In this document: positions 33,179-37,732 of the stretch, piece after piece
Numbering within the stretch: position 1 is the stretch's first letter
Layout: each line of letters opens with the position of its first letter
Origin: CAZMFZ01 sp964565665
GTDB taxonomy: Bacteria; Bacteroidota; Bacteroidia; Cytophagales; UBA9547
Direction of reading: 5' to 3'
Length of the DNA stretch: 37,732 nt
NCBI GenBank assembly: GCA_964565665.1
Contig: CAZMFZ010000024.1
Span: forward strand, 1 to 37,732
The notes under the pieces: generated by a model
What the model was told of the DNA's origin: nothing
What the model saw: the letters and a program-made list of their open reading frames with translations, nothing else
Database searches by the model: none
Position numbers and translations under genes: made by a program

Positions 33179-34321
33179 TCAAAACCCTTTCAAATCCATT
33201 GCTGCCGTTTCAATCAGTTCCACGTTCTTTTTCATCTTTTTCTGAATTACTTGAAAATGATGCACCTCTGCCTCGCTTACCAATGAAATTGCCTCTCCGG
33301 GCGATTCGGCTCTGCCCGTTCTGCCTACGCGATGAATAAAATCTTTGGGCGAGCGTGGCAATTCGTAGTTAATCACATAAGGTAAAAACGGAATATCTAT
33401 GCCTCTCGACATAATGTCGGTAGCCACCAACACCCGCAGTTTACCCGACTTAAAGTTTTTCAAAGCCTCAGTTCTCGCTCCTTGGCTTTTTTTACTGTGA
33501 AGGCCTTCGGCTTGTACTTTGTTGCTTCGCAATTTCACAACTACTGCATCAGCTTTATGAATGGAAGAGGTAAAAACTAAAACCTGCTGCATTTCTTGCT
33601 GTTGTATCAGATAGCGTAGCAATGGGCCTTTTCGTTCGTCTTCAACCAAATATGCCCGTAAGCTTATCAAATCAAGATTTTGCTCCTCTGCTTCAATTTC
33701 AATCTTTACCGGATTGTGCAAAATCATCTCTGTGATCGTATTCACTTCTTTGGCAAGAGTAGCTGAAAACAATAAGTTCTGACGTTTGGTAGGCAAGCGT
33801 TTAAATATCAAATTCATTTCTTCCTTGAAGCCCAAATTCAACATTTTATCGGCTTCATCTAATACCAATGTTTCGACCGCAGAAAGTGATAAGGCATTGG
33901 CTGAAACCAAATCAAGCAATCGACCAGGTGTGGCTATCAGTATTTCTACACCCTTCATTTTTATCATTTGCGGATTGATAGAAACCCCGCCAAATACAGC
34001 CATTGTCTTGATACTACCAGAAAAAGCTTTGGCAAATAAATCAAAAACTTCGCCTACTTGTACTGCCAGTTCACGTGTAGGCACAAGCACAAGCACCCTA
34101 ATTTGCCTATTTTTAGGTGCGGTCTTTTGGGCCACCATTTGTAAAATAGGCAATGCGAAACTAGCCGTTTTCCCTGAGCCTGTTTTTGCAATACCAAGCA
34201 CATCTTTGCCTTGAAGAATGGCCGGAATGGCGGCAGTTTGTATGGGATAAGGCTGAGAATACTGCAATTCCGCCAATATTTTAAGCAAACCAGAAGAAAG
34301 ACCGAGTGAGGCGAACGACAT
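33179..34321 (-). CDS. DEAD-box RNA helicase, RhlE-like
   Basis: A 380-residue ATP-dependent RNA helicase of two RecA-like domains. Motifs in order: Q motif (PYPIQ, to residue 28), I AKTGSGKT (45-52), Ia PTREL (81-85), GG (111-112), Ib TPGR (131-134), II DEAD (155-158), III SAT (186-188), later ARTEAL, ATDIMSRGIDIP and VI HRVGRTGR. The protein stops soon after the helicase core, without the basic C-terminal tail most RhlE proteins carry. It probably acts in RNA remodelling, ribosome assembly or cold response. It stands alone between tetR and pheS. Confidence 0.92.
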   Translation of the reverse strand: MSFASLGLSSGLLKILAELQYSQPYPIQTAAIPAILQGKDVLGIAKTGSGKTASFALPILQMVAQKTAPKNRQIRVLVLVPTRELAVQVGEVFDLFAKAFSGSIKTMAVFGGVSINPQMIKMKGVEILIATPGRLLDLVSANALSLSAVETLVLDEADKMLNLGFKEEMNLIFKRLPTKRQNLLFSATLAKEVNTITEMILHNPVKIEIEAEEQNLDLISLRAYLVEDERKGPLLRYLIQQQEMQQVLVFTSSIHKADAVVVKLRSNKVQAEGLHSKKSQGARTEALKNFKSGKLRVLVATDIMSRGIDIPFLPYVINYELPRSPKDFIHRVGRTGRAESPGEAISLVSEAEVHHFQVIQKKMKKNVELIETAAMDLKGF

Positions 34322-34429
34322 TTGTCAGAATTAAGAGAAGTAAATAGATATAGGAGTATTTAGAAACGCATCGACACTCGTACTTTGTTGAAAATGGATT
34401 ATTCGACAGCCAGAAACCAAATCAAAATA

Positions 34430-35455
34430 CTAACTCAACGTGTGAAACTGACGCAGGAAACGGACATCATTTTCGGAAAACAACCGTAAATCTTTGATAT
34501 TGTATTTCAGCATGGTGATGCGCTCGACACCCATTCCAAAAGCAAACCCTGTATATTTTTTGGAATCAATGTTGCAATTTTCAAGCACACTCGGGTCTAC
34601 CATGCCTGCACCCATTATCTCTACCCAACCTGAATGCTTGCAAACATTGCAGCCTTTTCCTTTACAAATTTCGCACGACACATCTACTTCTACGCTAGGC
34701 TCAGTGAATGGAAAGAATGAAGGGCGCATCCTGATTTTGGCGTCTTTGCCAAACATTTCTTTGGCGAAATAAAGCAAAGTCTGTTTCAAATCTACTACGC
34801 TTACTTTTTCATTGATGTACAAGCCCTCAATTTGATGAAAAAAGCAATGGGCACGGGCTGTAATGGCTTCATTTCTGTAAACCCGACCTGGCGAAAGCAA
34901 TCGAATAGGCGGCTTTTGCTTCTCCATCACCCGCACTTGCACAGAAGAAGTATGTGTTCGTAAGGCAATATCAGGATCTCGCATCACGAAAAATGTATCT
35001 TGCATTTCCCTTGCCGGATGGTTTTCTGGAAAATTCAAGGCAGAGAAGTTGTGCCAATCGTCTTCGATTTCTGGCCCCTCGGCAATGGTAAACCCAATCC
35101 TGGTAAATATTTCCTCAATTCGGTTTCTGATAATAGACAACGGATGTCTAGTACCAGTTTGGTGCGGAATCGGTGGCAAACTCAAATCAAGCAAAGGGTC
35201 TGCTTCATCAGCACTGGCAACTTCTAACTTAGATTGCAATTCCTCAAACTTGGCTTCTGCCAGTTGCTTCAATCTATTAATCTCAGCACCCAAAGCTTTT
35301 TTCTGGTCATTGGCTACAGTTTTAAAGTCTTCAAACAGGCTTGAAATCAATCCTTTTTTGCTCAAAAAGGCCAACCGAAAATCCTCCAATTGTTGTTTAT
35401 TGGCAATAATGGAGGCCTCTACCTGAGCCGTAATATCTTTTATTTTGTCAATCAT
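34430..35455 (-). CDS. pheS: Phenylalanyl-tRNA synthetase alpha subunit
   Basis: A 341-residue class II catalytic subunit of the alpha2-beta2 enzyme that charges tRNA-Phe. The N-terminal coiled-coil arm (about 1-85) is followed by the catalytic domain with HPLSIIRNRIEEIFTRIGF, GPEIEDDWHNFSALN, motif 2 RVYRNEAITARAHCFFHQIEG (given here only as the region about 192-212), FTEPSVEVDVSC, the CEICKGKGCNVC cysteine set and GAGMVDPSVL, then FGMGVERITML. It matches the usual length. The beta subunit gene pheT is not adjacent, as often in Bacteroidota. Confidence 0.97.
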   Translation of the reverse strand: MIDKIKDITAQVEASIIANKQQLEDFRLAFLSKKGLISSLFEDFKTVANDQKKALGAEINRLKQLAEAKFEELQSKLEVASADEADPLLDLSLPPIPHQTGTRHPLSIIRNRIEEIFTRIGFTIAEGPEIEDDWHNFSALNFPENHPAREMQDTFFVMRDPDIALRTHTSSVQVRVMEKQKPPIRLLSPGRVYRNEAITARAHCFFHQIEGLYINEKVSVVDLKQTLLYFAKEMFGKDAKIRMRPSFFPFTEPSVEVDVSCEICKGKGCNVCKHSGWVEIMGAGMVDPSVLENCNIDSKKYTGFAFGMGVERITMLKYNIKDLRLFSENDVRFLRQFHTLS

Positions 35456-35568
35456 GGTGCGAAATTAAATTTTTATAACGTCAGATGAAAACTATTGTGA
35501 GCTATTACAATTTTCTTTAGCATTGTAAATTATTGATATTTCAAGGGGACTTTCAAATTAATAGATAT

Positions 35569-35868
35569 ATGACCAAATCTAAGGCACAACAATTAGTCGA
35601 TTCCACCGCTTTTAAAGCCTTTGTTAAAAGGCGATGGCTGTATTCACTCCTAATGGCTGCTTTAATGCTGGCGGCCTATTTTACATTTATCATTATTATT
35701 GCTTTCAACAAAGCCATTTTTGCCATTAAAATAGCCCCAAGCCTCACAGTGGGTATTGTTGCCGGTTTGGGTATAATCATATTTGCTTGGCTGATGACGG
35801 GCATTTACGTGACTTGGGCCAATAAATACTACGATGCCGATGTAGCATTGCTGAAATCAAAACTTTAA
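35569..35868 (+). CDS. DUF485 membrane protein (YjcH-like)
   Basis: A 99-residue inner-membrane protein with two spans (about 23-44 and 57-82). I chose ATG 35569 (MTKSKAQQLV); the frame is open to 35533. The opening VDSTAFKAFVKRRW and the late TGIYVTWANKYYD are DUF485 hallmarks. It is the usual partner encoded before the acetate permease ActP, 34 bases upstream of it, and is thought to assist that transporter. Precise role unknown. Confidence 0.9.
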   Translation: MTKSKAQQLVDSTAFKAFVKRRWLYSLLMAALMLAAYFTFIIIIAFNKAIFAIKIAPSLTVGIVAGLGIIIFAWLMTGIYVTWANKYYDADVALLKSKL

Positions 35869-35902
35869 TACAACCCCTATCAAACATCTGAATTTTATTT
35901 CA

Positions 35903-37465
35903 ATGACAGAATTTCACACCTCACTCGGGGAAACCAACTACTTAGCGATTGCCATATTTTTTGTATTTGTTGGTATCACATTGTATATCACCTATTGGGC
36001 CGCACGCAAAACCAAGACCACCTCAGAATTTTATGCAGCTGGCCGTAGCGTAACCGGTTTCCAAAACGGAATGGCGCTAGCTGGCGATTACATGAGTGCG
36101 GCCTCTTTTTTAGGCATAGCCGGCATGGTGGCCATGAAAGGCTATGACGGCCTTATTTATTCCATCGGTTTTTTAGTAGGCTGGCCATTGATTATGTTTT
36201 TGATTGCTGAACCGCTCAGAAACTTGGGCAAATACACTTTTGCAGATGTGGTAGCCTATCGCCTGAAACAAAAACCTGTTCGCATTGCCGCTGCTACAGG
36301 TTCGCTCATGACCATTACTTTCTATTTAGTAGCCCAAATGGTGGGTGCAGGCAGTTTGATAAAGGTGCTCTTCAATTTGCCTTATGAAGCAGCGGTGATA
36401 CTGGTGGGCATCGTAATGACGTGCTATGTGCTTTTCGGGGGCATGTTGGCTACTACTTGGGTACAAATTATCAAAGCCATTTTGCTATTAGGTGGTGCTA
36501 CTGTTATCGTAATACTCACGCTTTCAAAATTTGGATTCAACCCCTTAAATTTATTTGAACAAGCCGCTACTATGTATGGCGAAGGCGTGCTTTCTCCCGG
36601 AGGCTACATTTCCAATCCCTGGGATGCCATCTCGTTGGGCTTGGCTCTGATGCTAGGCACGGCAGGATTGCCTCACATTTTAATGCGCTTTTATACCGTG
36701 CCCGATGCCAAAGCTGCTCGCAAATCGGTATTTGTGGCCACAGGTTTCATTGGCTATTTCTATATTTTGACTTTTATTATAGGCTTCGGAGCCATGGTAA
36801 TAGTAGGGCAAGATGTGATTTCTGGTAAAATTGGGGGCGTTGGCGACAAGGGCGGAAATATGGCAGCCCTTTTATTGGCCGAAGCCACTGGAGGAACGGC
36901 TTTTTTAGGTTTCATCGCTGCCGTGGCTTTCGCTACTATTTTGGCTGTGGTGGCAGGACTAACGCTTTCTGGTGCTTCCACCATTTCGCACGATTTGTAT
37001 GTGAATGTTATCAAAAAAGGAATCTCAAACGAAAGGGGCGAGGTACAAGTAGCCAAAGCAGCTACTATTGCTTTGGGTATTCTTTCTGTGATATTGGGGT
37101 TACTATTTAAGGGGCAAAATGTAGCATTTATGGTAGGTTTGGCCTTTGCCATAGCTGCAAGTGCCAATTTCCCTGCTCTATTGCTTTCTATTTTGTGGAA
37201 CAAATTTACTACCGCAGGGGCCACAGCAGGAATAATAGTAGGGACAGGCTTGGCTGTGATTCTGATAATACTAAGCCCAACCGTTTGGGTAGATCTTTTC
37301 AAGAATGCAGAAGCTATTTATCCATTGAAAAACCCTGCCATCATTTCCATGCCTGCATCGTTTATTACAGCCATCATCGTTTCATTGCTCACACCCGAGC
37401 CAGAGTCGGAACGAAAATTTGAAGGCGAGAAACTGAGGACTTATTTAGGGGTGGGGTCTGAGTGA
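35903..37465 (+). CDS. actP: Cation/acetate symporter
   Basis: A 520-residue sodium:solute symporter family transporter with about 13 spans. It shows the ActP-type signatures EFYAAGRSVTGFQNGMALA (about 41-59), AGDYMSAASFLGIAG (about 60-74) and the long GTAGLPHILMRFYTVPD (about 251-267), with PVRIAAATGS and GAST-ISHDLYVNVI further on. It imports acetate and other short monocarboxylates with sodium or protons. It follows the DUF485 gene, the standard arrangement. An acetyl-CoA synthetase gene is not in the window. Confidence 0.95.
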   Translation: MTEFHTSLGETNYLAIAIFFVFVGITLYITYWAARKTKTTSEFYAAGRSVTGFQNGMALAGDYMSAASFLGIAGMVAMKGYDGLIYSIGFLVGWPLIMFLIAEPLRNLGKYTFADVVAYRLKQKPVRIAAATGSLMTITFYLVAQMVGAGSLIKVLFNLPYEAAVILVGIVMTCYVLFGGMLATTWVQIIKAILLLGGATVIVILTLSKFGFNPLNLFEQAATMYGEGVLSPGGYISNPWDAISLGLALMLGTAGLPHILMRFYTVPDAKAARKSVFVATGFIGYFYILTFIIGFGAMVIVGQDVISGKIGGVGDKGGNMAALLLAEATGGTAFLGFIAAVAFATILAVVAGLTLSGASTISHDLYVNVIKKGISNERGEVQVAKAATIALGILSVILGLLFKGQNVAFMVGLAFAIAASANFPALLLSILWNKFTTAGATAGIIVGTGLAVILIILSPTVWVDLFKNAEAIYPLKNPAIISMPASFITAIIVSLLTPEPESERKFEGEKLRTYLGVGSE

Positions 37466-37490
37466 GGATTAATCATGATTAATAGGAAAA

Positions 37491-37732
37491 CCCCGCTGTT
37501 CGACATTTGCAATGTCGAACAACAGATAAAGTGGATTTGCAATCCACGTAGTAATACAAGATACTATTATATTTACTCATGCCTTGCTGTTCGACATTTG
37601 CAATGTCGAACCACAGATAAAGTGGATTTGCAATCCACATAGTAATACAAGATACCCCCGCTGTTCGACATTTGCAACCCCGCTGTTCGACATTTGCAAC
37701 CCCGCTGTTCGACATTTGCAATGTCGAACCAC
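37491..37732. repeat. Palindromic repeat array (REP-like), running past the window end
   Basis: Two nearly identical units with a 91-base period start at about 37493 and 37584. Each holds hairpin A, arms TTCGACATT/AATGTCGAA around TGC (37499-37519 and 37590-37610), then ACAGATAAA, then hairpin B, GTGGATTTGCAATCCAC (37531-37547 and 37622-37638), then TAGTAATACAAGATA. Both hairpins share the core ATTTGCAAT. In the first copy the A stem can extend to 11 bp (37497-37521). The array then changes to short repeats (next entry). It begins about 25 bases after the actP stop and continues beyond the window. It resembles REP-type dispersed palindromes in layout. A frame across it on the minus strand is not a gene. 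Confidence 0.85.
37656..37721. repeat. Three tandem 22-bp copies of the hairpin A left half
   Basis: A 22-base unit consisting of CCCCGCTG plus the left arm and core of hairpin A (ending TTTGCAA) is repeated exactly three times, at 37656-37677, 37678-37699 and 37700-37721. The first two copies stop at the hairpin tip. The third continues into the right arm and completes the palindrome (37708-37728). Expansion by slippage or cutting at the hairpin tip would produce this. Confidence 0.88.

Noticed and set aside
36760..37302. A 180-codon minus-strand frame inside actP
   Set aside because: It is fully antisense to a clear transporter gene, and its composition is the expected mirror of membrane-span codons.
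37479..37721. An 80-codon minus-strand frame through the terminal repeats
   Set aside because: Its translation is the palindromic repeat read through (recurrent CKCRTAG and IANVEQQG), so it is an artefact of the array.
37491..37732. Possible CRISPR array
   Set aside because: The units are themselves palindromes, the sequence between them is conserved instead of variable, and unit lengths (91 and 22 bases) do not fit repeat-spacer spacing. No cas gene is present.

Overview
The window is an AT-rich stretch of a Bacteroidota chromosome. Four things point there: a surface protein with a type IX secretion (T9SS) C-terminal sorting tail (962-3304), a PorE-like TPR/propeller/OmpA protein (30073-32097), families typical of that phylum (DUF4293, DUF4369-TlpA, BtuG-like beta-propeller lipoprotein), and several matches to the phylum's TAnnTTTG -7 promoter element. 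I see no tRNA, rRNA, CRISPR array, prophage or intact insertion sequence. Genus cannot be decided from this sequence.

Layout. 1-4.9 kb: GDP-fucose synthase, a T9SS-exported FG-GAP protein, an M23 peptidase and a degenerate Uma2 protein. 5.0-10 kb: alaS, a very small kinase-like protein, a MntA/HepT (type VII) toxin-antitoxin pair whose toxin is frameshifted, and galE. 10-14.3 kb: an ECF-S-like DUF6580 membrane protein, an amino-acid permease, an unrecognised two-gene cassette (62 aa + 241 aa membrane protein), and ispH. 14.3-22 kb: an orphan OmpR-type response regulator, a TlpA-like thioredoxin, DUF3108, a CPA1 antiporter, small envelope proteins, and a glycosyltransferase overlapping an ECF sigma factor. 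22-25.6 kb: a complete cobalamin uptake unit on the minus strand, made of promoter, cobalamin riboswitch, long leader, BtuB-type receptor and BtuG-like lipoprotein, with a strong inverted repeat at its 3' end. 25.7-30 kb: a GT4 glycosyltransferase, a parD antitoxin with a decayed parE, a lipocalin-like lipoprotein, and a PolX-PHP protein that has lost its polymerase catalytic residues. 30-37.7 kb: the PorE-like protein, a divergent TetR/small-membrane-protein pair around a palindrome, a DEAD-box helicase, pheS, DUF485-actP acetate uptake, and an array of palindromic repeats running off the end of the window.

Two themes stand out. First, loss of catalytic function with retention of the rest: hepT is frameshifted beside intact mntA, parE is multiply broken beside intact parD, Uma2 lacks two expected nuclease residues, and PolX lacks its polymerase aspartates but keeps a complete PHP metal site. 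Second, the terminal repeat array has two different hairpins sharing one ATTTGCAAT core in a 91-bp period, followed by a 22-bp half-palindrome repeated in tandem. This looks like a REP-type element caught in expansion. I could not identify with confidence a wholly new system. The best candidates for undescribed biology are the repeat array, the 62-aa/241-aa cassette and the mini-kinase.
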